The translations under genes were made by a program, and so were the position numbers. Source: Anaerolineaceae bacterium (lineage in GTDB: Bacteria; Chloroflexota; Anaerolineae; Aggregatilineales; Phototrophicaceae). Taken from it: a stretch of 64,000 nucleotides of DNA. This document shows positions 37,698 through 46,608 of this stretch, in pieces. Every line of letters starts with the position of its first letter. Positions within the stretch are counted from its first letter, which is position 1. Where the stretch lies: the NCBI GenBank assembly GCA_016124855.1, contig WGMX01000023.1, positions 186,001 through 250,000 of the forward strand, in the 5' to 3' direction. The notes under the pieces are model-generated. The model saw only the letters and a list, made by a program, of their open reading frames with translations. It was not told the origin of the DNA and did no database searches.

Positions 37698-39074
37698 ATG
37701 GCTTTCTCAAAATCTTTGTCCCGTCGTGATTTTCTAAAACTATCAGCAGCTGCCGCCGGTGGTGTCGCCGCCACCAACATGATCGGAATGCCGTTGCTCA
37801 CAATGGCACAGGATACAACCGAAATCACCATCGTATCACCCGGTCGGGACCTCGGCAATAAATATAACGATGTCATCATCCAAGCTTTCAACACAAAGAT
37901 GGAAGCTGACGGAAAGTCAATCCGTGCTAAGGCATCTCCCGGCCCGGCAACCGACAACGACTATAAGACTAAAATCACTTTAGATGCTGCTTCAGGTACA
38001 TTGGGTGACGTGGTCAGCGTGAATGGCAGCTTGTACGCCGATATGGCCGCGGCTGGTTATTTGTTAGACTTGACCGATATGCTGGCGACTTCCGAAGATT
38101 GGAAACAATATTCGCAGGTTGTCAAAGATCAACTTGTCATCGATGGAAAAATCTACGCCATCAGCGGCCCGACGACCTTCACCATGTTCTATCGCAAGGA
38201 TGTGTTGGCTGATGCCGGCATTTCTACCGAACAACCTGCTACATGGGATGATTTCTTCGCCCGCTGTGAAGAAATCGCTGCCAAGACCAAAGCTACACCT
38301 GCTGGAATCCCCGCAGCAACACCATGGGGTGGTGGTACATGGGAAGAAGGCTTCCGTCACGTTTGGATGGGCTTCGCGGAAGCTGACCAAATCTACGATC
38401 CATCTGACAAGAAGTGGGTCGTTAAGAGCGATGGTTTGCTGAAGGCGCTTCAAGTGTATGAAACTCTTGCCAGCAAGAAGTGGCTGACGGTTGATGCCTT
38501 GCTCAGCCCGAACCCGTGGGAACCGATTAAATATCAGGGCTTCCCGGCTGGAACCGTCGCGGTCGTGACGGGTGGCGATTGGCAGTGGGAATTTGACTGG
38601 GGTCCAAACGGCGCTACACCAATTGACGACATCTTCAACAAGGTCGATCGCTGGTTGTTCCCGTCGTCAGTGGGTAAACCCTTCCCATTCATCAGCGCTG
38701 GCGGTGGAAACGCAATTTTCAGCCAATCGAAGAACGCTGAAGCGGCTCTTGACTACATTTTGTTTGCAGATAGTCCACAGGGTTCGTGCAAGGCGTTGGA
38801 AACTTATTTTGGTGGGCCTTCCGCGCGGGCTGACTACGCTGACAACTGCCCTTACTACAAGACCGCCATTAACGGCAAGATGTATGAAGCTGGTCTTACA
38901 CTGAATGATGGTCGTTTCCTGAAACCGGCGGTCGGCGAGTCGAGGATTGCCGACGGAATCGCGAAGGCAACCGAAGCTGTTATTACGGGAGCCAAGACCG
39001 CTGACCAAGCCATGAGCGACTTTGCAGATTATATGAAAGATCAGATTGGTGAAGAGGGCGTCAAGGAACTCTAA
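37698..39074 (+). CDS. Tat-exported sugar-binding protein, ABC importer
   Basis: The 458 residues begin with a twin-arginine signal (SRRDFLKLSAAAAGGVAA), so the protein is probably folded before export. The rest is a family 1 solute-binding fold (ITFLYRK-type segment is TFTMFYRKDVLADAGIS, then PATWDDFFARCEEIAAKTKA and FPAGTVAVVTGGDWQWEFD). AAAGGAG precedes the ATG. It heads the LacI-controlled importer operon with two permeases and a DUF1349 gene. The probable ligand is a disaccharide, inferred from the ThuAB-like genes. Confidence 0.92.
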   Translation: MAFSKSLSRRDFLKLSAAAAGGVAATNMIGMPLLTMAQDTTEITIVSPGRDLGNKYNDVIIQAFNTKMEADGKSIRAKASPGPATDNDYKTKITLDAASGTLGDVVSVNGSLYADMAAAGYLLDLTDMLATSEDWKQYSQVVKDQLVIDGKIYAISGPTTFTMFYRKDVLADAGISTEQPATWDDFFARCEEIAAKTKATPAGIPAATPWGGGTWEEGFRHVWMGFAEADQIYDPSDKKWVVKSDGLLKALQVYETLASKKWLTVDALLSPNPWEPIKYQGFPAGTVAVVTGGDWQWEFDWGPNGATPIDDIFNKVDRWLFPSSVGKPFPFISAGGGNAIFSQSKNAEAALDYILFADSPQGSCKALETYFGGPSARADYADNCPYYKTAINGKMYEAGLTLNDGRFLKPAVGESRIADGIAKATEAVITGAKTADQAMSDFADYMKDQIGEEGVKEL

Positions 39075-39109
39075 GCGTTGCCTTTGACTAGGCTGTAAGC
39101 AATATAGTT

Positions 39110-39147
39110 GATACCGGCACGGTCATTACTGTGTCGGTATCCTTTTT
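39110..39147 (+). terminator. Intercistronic stem-loop with T-run between binding protein and permease
   Basis: GATACCGGCAC (39110-39120) pairs with GTGTCGGTATC (39131-39141), including one G-U pair, and is followed by CTTTTT. It looks like a partial terminator that limits read-through into the permease genes. Confidence 0.75.
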
Positions 39148-39196
39148 ATGAAAAATAGTGCCTGTTTCTGAACTTGGGGAGATTACACTTAATATT

Positions 39197-40075
39197 ATGG
39201 TTGCCAATCGCTATGAAAAATGGTTGCTCTACGGCTTTTTAGTTCCTGCTTTTTTGCTGCTGGTGGCCTTTTATATCTTCCCCGCCATATGGGCGATTCG
39301 AACCAGCTTCACCAACATGGCGCTGACAGGCCCAAATGCTCTTAATTTTCGATTCGTTGGGCTGCGGCAGTATCAAAAATTATTCAGCGATCCAGAATTT
39401 TTCGGCGCCCTCGGCAGGACATTCATTTATGCCTTTGGAACCATTGCCGGTCAATTTGTAATTGGTATGATTTGTGCGCTTTTGATGAACCGGCGCAAGT
39501 TGATTGGTCAAGGTATATTGCTTGCAGCGGTGATTTTGCCGATGGTTATTCCCTCGCTTATTCAGGCGCTCTTATGGCAGTCGATGCTGGCAAATGGAGA
39601 GTTCGGCACACTCAACCGGCTGATCGGTGCGGTGGGAATTCCACCTGTTCAGTGGACACGAGAGTTTCCTATGTTCTCGGTGATTCTTGTCAATTTTTGG
39701 AATAATTCCGGCTTCGCGATGATCTTGTTTTTGGCGGGTCTAGAAAATATTCCACGCGAGTTAATTGAGTCGGCGCAAATTGACGGCGCGACGGGCTGGC
39801 AGCAGCTCATTTATATCAAACTACCGCTTATTCGATATGTCATTTTGCTGTGGTTACTGCTGAACACGCTAGGCTGTTTCAATACTTTTGAATTGATTTA
39901 CGCGCTAACCGGTGGCGGGCCGGGGACGACGACTACAACGATGGGGATTTATGTTTATAACCAAGGTTTCCGGTATTTTGAACTGGGTCTTGGTAGTGCT
40001 GCAGGACTGGTGTTACTGGTCGTGAGTTTGGTGATGGCCTTGATTTATGTTCGGTTTATGCGGGTTGAGGTTTAA
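39197..40075 (+). CDS. Carbohydrate ABC transporter permease (MalF type)
   Basis: About 292 residues with the N-terminal helix WLLYGFLVPAFLLLVAFYIF and six helices in total. The EAA loop reads ELIESAQIDGATGWQQLIYIKLPLI. I prefer the ATG at 39197, which begins MVANRYEKWLLYG; a GTG at 39158 has no ribosome site. GGGGAGA lies somewhat far (14 bases) upstream, consistent with low permease expression. Its stop is two bases from the next start. Confidence 0.9.
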   Translation: MVANRYEKWLLYGFLVPAFLLLVAFYIFPAIWAIRTSFTNMALTGPNALNFRFVGLRQYQKLFSDPEFFGALGRTFIYAFGTIAGQFVIGMICALLMNRRKLIGQGILLAAVILPMVIPSLIQALLWQSMLANGEFGTLNRLIGAVGIPPVQWTREFPMFSVILVNFWNNSGFAMILFLAGLENIPRELIESAQIDGATGWQQLIYIKLPLIRYVILLWLLLNTLGCFNTFELIYALTGGGPGTTTTTMGIYVYNQGFRYFELGLGSAAGLVLLVVSLVMALIYVRFMRVEV

Positions 40076-40077
40076 CG

Positions 40078-40974
40078 ATGGCAACAGGGTTACAAATTCA
40101 GTCCTCGCGGGAACGCGCCGCAGAACCTACATTATGGTGGAGCAGAATCGAGTTGATTGGCATATATGCCTTCATCTTGATTATCGTGATTTTTGACCTG
40201 ATACCTTTCGCATGGCTCATTACCAGCGCATTTGGTGTCAAGCCGGAAAATACATCCGGTTTATTCTTCTATATTCCGACTGAATGGACGCTGGAAAATT
40301 TCGGTAAGGCGATTGATCCTAGACGGGGCGATGTGGTTCGGGCCATGCTCAACAGCCTCGTGACTGTAGGCGCTGCGGTCATTGCAGCGATTGTCATTTG
40401 CGCGCTGGCGGGATACACACTTTCGAGACTGCGTTTTCGTGCTCGCAGCGCGATTATGTACGGCGTGCTGCTGCTACAAGTTATACCCGCGACCGCAACC
40501 ATTCTGCCCTTGTACTTGGTCATGCGCGACTTAAAGCTGCTGAACACTCTACAGGGTGTAGCCATCGGTCTAACCACCTTCCAAGTGCCTTTCGTGTTGT
40601 GGATGATGAAGGGATTCTTCGATGCTGTGCCGATGGAACTTGAAGAATCCGCTTGGTTAGATGGGGCGAGCCGGTTACAGGCTCTTTTCCGGATTGTGCT
40701 GCCCATGGCGCTGCCGGGGGTCGGGGCGGCGACCGTATTGGCGTTTAATGGGGCATGGGGACATTTCTTTTTGCCATTGATCATGCTGTCTGATCCCGAA
40801 AAAATGCTGCTGCCGCAAGCATTGTTCCGATCATTGCTGAATTACACCGTGATTGACTACGGTATGATGAACGCTATTTCGTTGATTTATGCACTGCCTT
40901 CGTTGTTGTTCTTCTTCTTCGCGCGGAAGTATCTCATTCGCGGGGCGATGGCTGGCGCGTTAGCCGGAACATAA
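40078..40974 (+). CDS. Carbohydrate ABC transporter permease (MalG type)
   Basis: This 298-residue permease has the MalG-type EAA loop MELEESAWLDGASRLQALFR and ends FARKYLIRGAMAGALAGT. Translation is probably coupled to the MalF-type gene. No ATPase is encoded here, so a shared ATPase is expected. Confidence 0.92.
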   Translation: MATGLQIQSSRERAAEPTLWWSRIELIGIYAFILIIVIFDLIPFAWLITSAFGVKPENTSGLFFYIPTEWTLENFGKAIDPRRGDVVRAMLNSLVTVGAAVIAAIVICALAGYTLSRLRFRARSAIMYGVLLLQVIPATATILPLYLVMRDLKLLNTLQGVAIGLTTFQVPFVLWMMKGFFDAVPMELEESAWLDGASRLQALFRIVLPMALPGVGAATVLAFNGAWGHFFLPLIMLSDPEKMLLPQALFRSLLNYTVIDYGMMNAISLIYALPSLLFFFFARKYLIRGAMAGALAGT

Positions 40975-41032
40975 CTCTTTTGACGGCTCTTTTTGATGGG
41001 CGGCCTATTCCTCGCCGAAAGGTTAAATAGTC

Positions 41033-41641
41033 ATGTCGCAAGAACACTCGATTATGATTCCGGCACTGCCTTCTCCGTCACGCTGGTTGAATGATCCTGA
41101 AAGCTGGGCATTCGAAAAGGAAAGACTGACCATTACAGCGGGCGGACGTACCGATTGGTTTATTGACCCCGGTGGAAGTGTCAATATTCTAAACGCACCC
41201 GCTTTACTCATGCCGGTTCAAGGGCCGTGCATCCTCAAAGCGCAGGTGCGCTCAAATAGTCAGGCTATGTTTGACGCGGGTGTATTAGCTGTTTATCAGG
41301 CGGATGACCAGTGGGCAAAATTATGCTTAGAACTTTCACCACAGGGGCAGGTGACTATGGTCTCGGTTGTTACTAAAGTTACATCCGATGACTGCAATTC
41401 GGTTCCCATAGGTGGATCATCGGTCTATATGCGCTTAAGCGTTCTTGAAAAGGCGTATGCTTTTCATTATTCGCTTGATAATCAAACATGGAATCTGGTG
41501 CGCTATTTTAGCCTCGGTGAACGCCGGAATCTTGAGATTGGTTTTTTGTCACAATCGCCAACAGGCGGCGGCTGCACGGCAAACTTTACCGAAATAACGT
41601 TTCTGCCCCAACTACTCAGTGATATACGCTCCGGCGTTTAG
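41033..41641 (+). CDS. DUF1349-domain protein (concanavalin-like)
   Basis: The 202 residues match DUF1349/regulation-of-enolase-like proteins: a beta-jelly-roll with TDWFIDPGGSVNILNAPALLM, FDAGVLAVYQADDQWAKLCLE and the late HYSLDNQTWNLVRYFSL. There is no signal peptide, so it is cytoplasmic. Such proteins occur in sugar operons and may bind or act on a carbohydrate. It is the last gene of the LacI-controlled run and is convergent with the next importer. Confidence 0.85.
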   Translation: MSQEHSIMIPALPSPSRWLNDPESWAFEKERLTITAGGRTDWFIDPGGSVNILNAPALLMPVQGPCILKAQVRSNSQAMFDAGVLAVYQADDQWAKLCLELSPQGQVTMVSVVTKVTSDDCNSVPIGGSSVYMRLSVLEKAYAFHYSLDNQTWNLVRYFSLGERRNLEIGFLSQSPTGGGCTANFTEITFLPQLLSDIRSGV

Positions 41642-41651
41642 GAAAGTCAGT

Positions 41652-42515
41652 TTAGCCTTTCAAACCGCTGGAAACCGATAAGCCTTTGATGATCCAATTT
41701 TGGGCGAAGAAATAGACAATCAGCACAGGTATAAGGGCGACGACCGAGGCTGCCATGAGCAGTTCCCAACGAACGGTAAACTGGCCCTGAAACATGCTGA
41801 GTCCGACAGGTAGCGTACGCATATTATTCGAGTTGGTTACCACCAAGGGCCACAAGAAGTCATTCCATGTGCCGAGGAATGTGAACACGGCCAAAGCCGC
41901 GAGGGCAGGGCGTGAATTCGGCAAAATAATGCTCCACCAGATGCGTAGTGAAGATGCCCCGTCAATGCGGGCTGATTCGTCGTAATCCATCGGTAGACCC
42001 CGATAGTACTGTCGCAGCAAAAAGATACTAAAGGCTGAAAATGCCGGCGGCACAATTAGCGCAAGATAACTATCAAACCAGCCTAATTGACGGACGATCA
42101 GAAAATTTGGCAGCAGCAGCACAGGGAACGGGATCATTAGCCCAATGAGATAGAGAAAGAACAATGTATTGCGTCCCTTAAAGCGCAGTCGTGCGAAAGC
42201 ATAGGCCGCCAGTGACGACGTTATTAATTGCAAAAGGGTTACCGAGGTTGCTACCAGCAAACTATTGAAATAGAAGCGGTCAAAGGGCAGCGATGTCAGC
42301 GCAGTGCTGTAATTCGAAATCATAAAGGTAGATGGAATGAGACGCGGCGGAAACTCTCGTAGAATATCGGTCTGCGTTTTTAAAGAGGTACTCACCATCC
42401 ATAAAAAGGGCAGAACCATAATAAACGAGCCAATCAGCAAGATGAGATGTAAGGCAATTCGTCCCCAAGGGATGACGATGACTTGTGGACGTGGTTTATA
42501 GGTGGTAGTCGCCAT
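41652..42515 (-). CDS. Carbohydrate ABC transporter permease (MalG type)
   Basis: This 287-residue permease starts with a basic segment and the helix IALHLILLIGSFIMVLPFLW. The EAA loop is MDYDESARIDGASSLRIWWS and the protein ends IKGLSVSSGLKG. It is the last gene of a four-gene minus-strand run whose first gene encodes a GH100-like glycosidase. Confidence 0.93.
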   Translation of the reverse strand: MATTTYKPRPQVIVIPWGRIALHLILLIGSFIMVLPFLWMVSTSLKTQTDILREFPPRLIPSTFMISNYSTALTSLPFDRFYFNSLLVATSVTLLQLITSSLAAYAFARLRFKGRNTLFFLYLIGLMIPFPVLLLPNFLIVRQLGWFDSYLALIVPPAFSAFSIFLLRQYYRGLPMDYDESARIDGASSLRIWWSIILPNSRPALAALAVFTFLGTWNDFLWPLVVTNSNNMRTLPVGLSMFQGQFTVRWELLMAASVVALIPVLIVYFFAQNWIIKGLSVSSGLKG

Positions 42516-42527
42516 ATCCGTTACCCG

Positions 42528-43586
42528 TTAGTCCGTTTCGTAATAAACCCAACGCCGCTGCAGAACTGTTTGTAAGATGGTGACTGCAAACACAATCGCA
42601 AACAGTACCCATGAAATAGCGGCGGCTTTGCCCATGCGGGTGAAACTAAATGCGTTCTGGTAAATGTAAGTCACAATGGATGCTGCTGCGGCGGGTAATT
42701 GACGTTGAGTGTTGGCGGACATAATGATTGGCTCGGTGAATATTTGGAACGCGCCGAGCATTTGAATCACGAGAATAAAAAAGGTCGTCGGACTGACCAG
42801 CGGGATGGTCACAAAGCGGAGTAACTGTCTGCGGTTTGCGCCATCAACTTTCGCGGCATCGTAGAGTACGTCTGGAACCGCCTGTAAAGCCGCCATATAA
42901 ATGACCATGGTGAAGCCAACGTTCTTCCATACGGTGAAAATGGCTACACTCACAAGTGCCCATCCCGGAAATATACCTTGACCGGGGGCATTCAAGAAAT
43001 CAGGTGGATTGATGCTGTTGACCCACTCTAATAACTGCGGTGATGACTGAATCCAAGGTTGACCGAGCAACGACCCTTTAAGCTCCCAAATGCTCGCGGT
43101 GATAACACCATTTTGATTGAATAAAAAGCGGAAAACCATTGCGGCGGCAACTACGCTGGCGACAACCGGCATAAAATACAGCATCCGGTAAAATTTAGCC
43201 CACCGCAGCCCCATATTCAGAATAACAGCTAGTATGAAGCCCAATACAATCTGTACGGGAACAATGAGAACTGTGTACCAGAAGGTGTTTTTGAGGACGC
43301 TGCCGAAAATCGGGTCTTTGGTAAATAGTTCTATATAATTCGCAGTGCCAATATATTTAGGCGGGGTAATGAGGTCCCACTGATGAAAACTGAGGGCGAG
43401 TGAAACAACAATCGGGATTAAAACGAAAATAACAAAACCGATAAGGCTGGGGAGTAAAAAAAGATAACCTTCAAACTGCTGATCGGCGCGCCAAACCCCA
43501 ATCCCCAATTTATAACTTAATTTTTGGAGTGGAGTGGATGGCTGTTGTGCCTGTGTCTGTTGTGATAAATCCCTCGCACTATCCAT
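42528..43586 (-). CDS. Carbohydrate ABC transporter permease (MalF type), long version
   Basis: At 352 residues this permease has an extra external segment (about residues 165-200, including SSPQLLEWVNSINPPDFLN) between helices. The EAA loop reads VLYDAAKVDGANRRQLLRFV. It pairs with the MalG-type permease 12 bases downstream. A hairpin with a T-run separates it from the binding-protein gene. Confidence 0.92.
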   Translation of the reverse strand: MDSARDLSQQTQAQQPSTPLQKLSYKLGIGVWRADQQFEGYLFLLPSLIGFVIFVLIPIVVSLALSFHQWDLITPPKYIGTANYIELFTKDPIFGSVLKNTFWYTVLIVPVQIVLGFILAVILNMGLRWAKFYRMLYFMPVVASVVAAAMVFRFLFNQNGVITASIWELKGSLLGQPWIQSSPQLLEWVNSINPPDFLNAPGQGIFPGWALVSVAIFTVWKNVGFTMVIYMAALQAVPDVLYDAAKVDGANRRQLLRFVTIPLVSPTTFFILVIQMLGAFQIFTEPIIMSANTQRQLPAAAASIVTYIYQNAFSFTRMGKAAAISWVLFAIVFAVTILQTVLQRRWVYYETD

Positions 43587-43607
43587 AACTGTCTCCGTTC
43601 AACATTG

Positions 43608-43645
43608 AATAAAACGCGGGGTAGAGAAACTACTCCAACCCCGCG
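43608..43645 (-). terminator. Intercistronic hairpin with T-run between binding protein and permease
   Basis: CGCGGGGT (43615-43622) and ACCCCGCG (43638-43645) form a perfect 8-bp GC-rich stem. In the minus-strand transcript TTTTATT follows. It probably terminates part of the transcripts after the binding-protein gene. Confidence 0.8.
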
Positions 43646-43690
43646 CCTTATGAACTTCAAGGCAGTTCGTTGGCTGCCGTTAAGCTGAGA

Positions 43691-44983
43691 CTATTTCTTG
43701 TAGCCGTGATCGGCTAGATAGGTGTTGACGCTGTCGCACACACCCGGCAGCACGTCAGCAGCCTTGGCCTCACCTGCCCAGATCGATGTCATGACAGGAT
43801 TGATAATGGTGCTGTTCAGTTCATTCCATTCGGCGAACCAACCATTACCGTTCGGAGGAGAGGATTCTGCGCCGACCAGCCACGCTTGTTTGTTCGCCGG
43901 ACCGCGTTTATCATCCAAGAACACTGACGAGTTGGCACCTGATTTGGTGGGAGGGAAGGCGTCTCCGGCTGAGAAGTACACGGCCTGACCACCATCAGGT
44001 GATTGCAGGAATTGCATGAATGCCCATGCTGCTTCTGACTTGGAGGTGAGGGCGCTCATAACCCATGCAGCACCATTGGTGCTGCCGGCCTGACGACCGC
44101 CGCTGGGTGCTTTCGGAACGGCTGCGACATCATAGTTGATGCCGGCTGCGTTCAGCGCGGGGACGCGGCTGGCGTTCTGGATAAACATGGCTGCTTGATC
44201 AGAGAGGAATACGGCTTGATCGCCGCCAGCCTGACCAAGATTTGCATCTTTCCAAGCGATGCCATCGTTCATCATACCAGCGAAGAATTCGACACCGGCA
44301 ATCGCTTCCGGCTGGCTAAGCTGGCATTCGGTCGGCTTGAACATATCGTCCAAAATGTGACCACCATTGCCACCAACCCAGTCGAAGTATTTGCCGCCTT
44401 CCATTGCCAGACCGTAGCGGGAAACGCGACCACTGGCATCCTTGATGGTTAGGGCTTCGGCTGCTTTATGCAGATCGTCCCAAGTCCAGTCATCAGTCGG
44501 GTAGGCAAGGCCAGCTTTATCAAAGTCGTCCTTGTTGTAATACAGCACTTCAACACCACTATCGCGGGGGAGGCCATACACTTTGCCGTCCCATGAGGTG
44601 CTTTCCAAGGCGCCCGGCCAATAATCAGTCAAGTCCAGCTTTGATTTGTCGATGTATGGGGTGAGATCCTGAATCAAGCCGCTGGACGCATACTTCTGAA
44701 TGGGTGACATAAAGAATACATCAGGAATGGCTGAGCCATCGCCCGCCGCGAACAAGGTGTCTAACTTGGTGAAGTAATCACCCCATGGCTGCGACCACAG
44801 TTCAATCTTGACGTTTGGATTGGCCTTCATATAGGCATCAGCAACTTGCTGATGGACTGCGATTTCTTCCGGGCTGCCCCACATACCCCAAAGTAGGGTT
44901 GTCGTGTCCTGTGCGACCGTCACACTGCTAAAGGCCGTAAGGACGAAAAAGATAATAAAAAGACCTGTAAGACGTTTCTTCAT
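43691..44983 (-). CDS. Extracellular sugar-binding protein, ABC importer
   Basis: The 430 residues begin with a Sec signal (LTGLFIIFFVLTAFSSVTVAQ). The family 1 binding fold shows LLWGMWGSPEEIAVHQQVAD, DVFFMSPIQKYASSGLIQDL, GLPRDSGVEVLYYNKDDFDK and FLQSPDGGQAVYF. Together with the GH100-like enzyme encoded just upstream it may import a sucrose-like disaccharide, but the ligand is not readable from sequence. The start has AGGAG nearby. Confidence 0.92.
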   Translation of the reverse strand: MKKRLTGLFIIFFVLTAFSSVTVAQDTTTLLWGMWGSPEEIAVHQQVADAYMKANPNVKIELWSQPWGDYFTKLDTLFAAGDGSAIPDVFFMSPIQKYASSGLIQDLTPYIDKSKLDLTDYWPGALESTSWDGKVYGLPRDSGVEVLYYNKDDFDKAGLAYPTDDWTWDDLHKAAEALTIKDASGRVSRYGLAMEGGKYFDWVGGNGGHILDDMFKPTECQLSQPEAIAGVEFFAGMMNDGIAWKDANLGQAGGDQAVFLSDQAAMFIQNASRVPALNAAGINYDVAAVPKAPSGGRQAGSTNGAAWVMSALTSKSEAAWAFMQFLQSPDGGQAVYFSAGDAFPPTKSGANSSVFLDDKRGPANKQAWLVGAESSPPNGNGWFAEWNELNSTIINPVMTSIWAGEAKAADVLPGVCDSVNTYLADHGYKK

Positions 44984-45003
44984 TTTTTAGCTCCTGTGAA
45001 CTT

Positions 45004-45016
45004 GCGAAACGTTCGC
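45004..45016. promoter_or_regulatory. Inverted repeat before the binding-protein gene
   Basis: GCGAA-ACG-TTCGC forms 5-bp arms about 21 bases upstream of the binding-protein start. It could be a regulator site or a small mRNA stem. The evidence is weak because the arms are short and no promoter is clearly placed. Confidence 0.25.
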
Positions 45017-45084
45017 GACTCACTCCCAACAACAGCGATTATAGCGCCTTCGCGCAGTAATGCCATCAGTACCATAAAACCATG

Positions 45085-46422
45085 CTAAACAGGTCCCCCG
45101 CCTGCATGAATGACGAAATCATTAATTTCGGTGCTGCGAGCGGCCTCCGGTTTTGCGGCTAATAAATCATCAAACAGGGGTAACCTAGCTGTTTGAACAC
45201 TCGCTTCGGCATAAAGATACATCGATGCTGACCAACCCTGTAAATCAAAGCCCATCGGATGACCACTTACGCCGTGCAACCATTCATTAAAACCTTCATC
45301 TTTGCTGCGTCCCTGTAAATCAGCCGTTGCAAGTAAGTTTAGCAAGCGCTCGGCTTCGGACTGCCATTGGTGACGAACCAAAGCCGCTACATGAAAGCCG
45401 CCGACCATCGGCCAAATGCCGCCATTGTGATATTGGTGGGGCAGGTTGAGGTTGCGGCTGCGATAGTAGCTGCGCCAATCGGCTTCACCGGGGTGAATCG
45501 GTGGATATATAGCCTTGCTGGGGAAGGGTTCTGCGATACCAACTTGATACATATAGCGGAGGATATGTTCGCTCCGATGATAATCCGCAATTCCGGTCAA
45601 GATGGCGAGGCAGTTGCCAAGTGTATCGCACCAGTCACCATACTCACGGAAGGCAACCCAAGGAAGATAATAGGGACGGCTCGAAATAGTTCCAATATTG
45701 TGATAGAGCATGAACCATTCAAGTCGAATCGTCTTAAGTCGTTCAAGATGTTCGGCGAAATGTTCCGCGACCCAACAGCGGTCAATCCACATGAGCAGGT
45801 TGATGCGTTCATGGATTTGGGCAGCATTGACATGAACTTGATGGCCAATGGTTTCCGCGCTTAATCGCTTCCACATTAGGTCGTAAGCGAGAACCGCCGC
45901 ATAGTACAGCACGTTGTCATAGAGTGTGTTGTAGCGAACGGCAACCAAATCCATCCAATTACCGGCTTCAGGAATTTCCAGCAGGCCGCATTCATTCATG
46001 TCCTGATATTCGAGCCAGATGAGTGCTTGGGTAATCTTTTCCCAATTCTCATTTAGAAAATCGACATCGCCGGTCACTTGTACCTGTAGGAAGTGCAGCA
46101 AAATAAACCACAAATTGGCATCGACCGCACCCGCATTTTCGGTGCTGATATAACCGTTATCAGGGTTTACATTCAGCGGAACGAGGCCACGCTTTGACTG
46201 ATGCGCCCCCAAAGTGGTTAGGCTTGCTTTTGCGGTAGCAATTAAATCCGCATCGTTGCTGGCAAACGCGCCTAAGGCCATCACGCCGTTGTCGCGCGCC
46301 CAGACTTGGGGATAACCTGCCGATAAGCCGGATGCCCGAAATCCGCTCGGCGTGACACAACGGTGTAATACCTCTAGCGCTTTATCGTGAGCGTCTTTTA
46401 GAACCTGATCACCTGTATCCAT
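45085..46422 (-). CDS. GH100-like (alkaline invertase / six-hairpin) glycosidase
   Basis: This 445-residue cytoplasmic protein has an (alpha/alpha)6-type pattern: PQVWARDNGVMALGAF, GYISTENAGAVDANLWFIL, GNWMDLVAVRYNTLYDNVLY and HNGGIWPMVGGFHVAALV. D158 in NWMDLV and E380 in GFNEWLHG are spaced about as far apart as the acid/base pair of cyanobacterial alkaline invertase, so sucrose hydrolysis is possible. An amylo-alpha-1,6-glucosidase-like role is the common automatic label and cannot be excluded. It is followed on the same strand by the importer genes, so uptake and hydrolysis are probably coupled. Confidence 0.78.
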   Translation of the reverse strand: MDTGDQVLKDAHDKALEVLHRCVTPSGFRASGLSAGYPQVWARDNGVMALGAFASNDADLIATAKASLTTLGAHQSKRGLVPLNVNPDNGYISTENAGAVDANLWFILLHFLQVQVTGDVDFLNENWEKITQALIWLEYQDMNECGLLEIPEAGNWMDLVAVRYNTLYDNVLYYAAVLAYDLMWKRLSAETIGHQVHVNAAQIHERINLLMWIDRCWVAEHFAEHLERLKTIRLEWFMLYHNIGTISSRPYYLPWVAFREYGDWCDTLGNCLAILTGIADYHRSEHILRYMYQVGIAEPFPSKAIYPPIHPGEADWRSYYRSRNLNLPHQYHNGGIWPMVGGFHVAALVRHQWQSEAERLLNLLATADLQGRSKDEGFNEWLHGVSGHPMGFDLQGWSASMYLYAEASVQTARLPLFDDLLAAKPEAARSTEINDFVIHAGGGPV

Positions 46423-46608
46423 GATTTGTTGTTTCTTTTAATCAATTTCATCTTGAGTATTTTAGCACTAACTGTATCGATTGTAACCAACCCATTTGGA
46501 ACACTTGATCTCATAACCGGGCATAAGTGAATAAAGGTTTGCGGCGTGGTATGATCGTGGCATGTGCGGCTATTCGAATGCAGGAAAGTGTGTTTCATCG
46601 CGAAAAAT

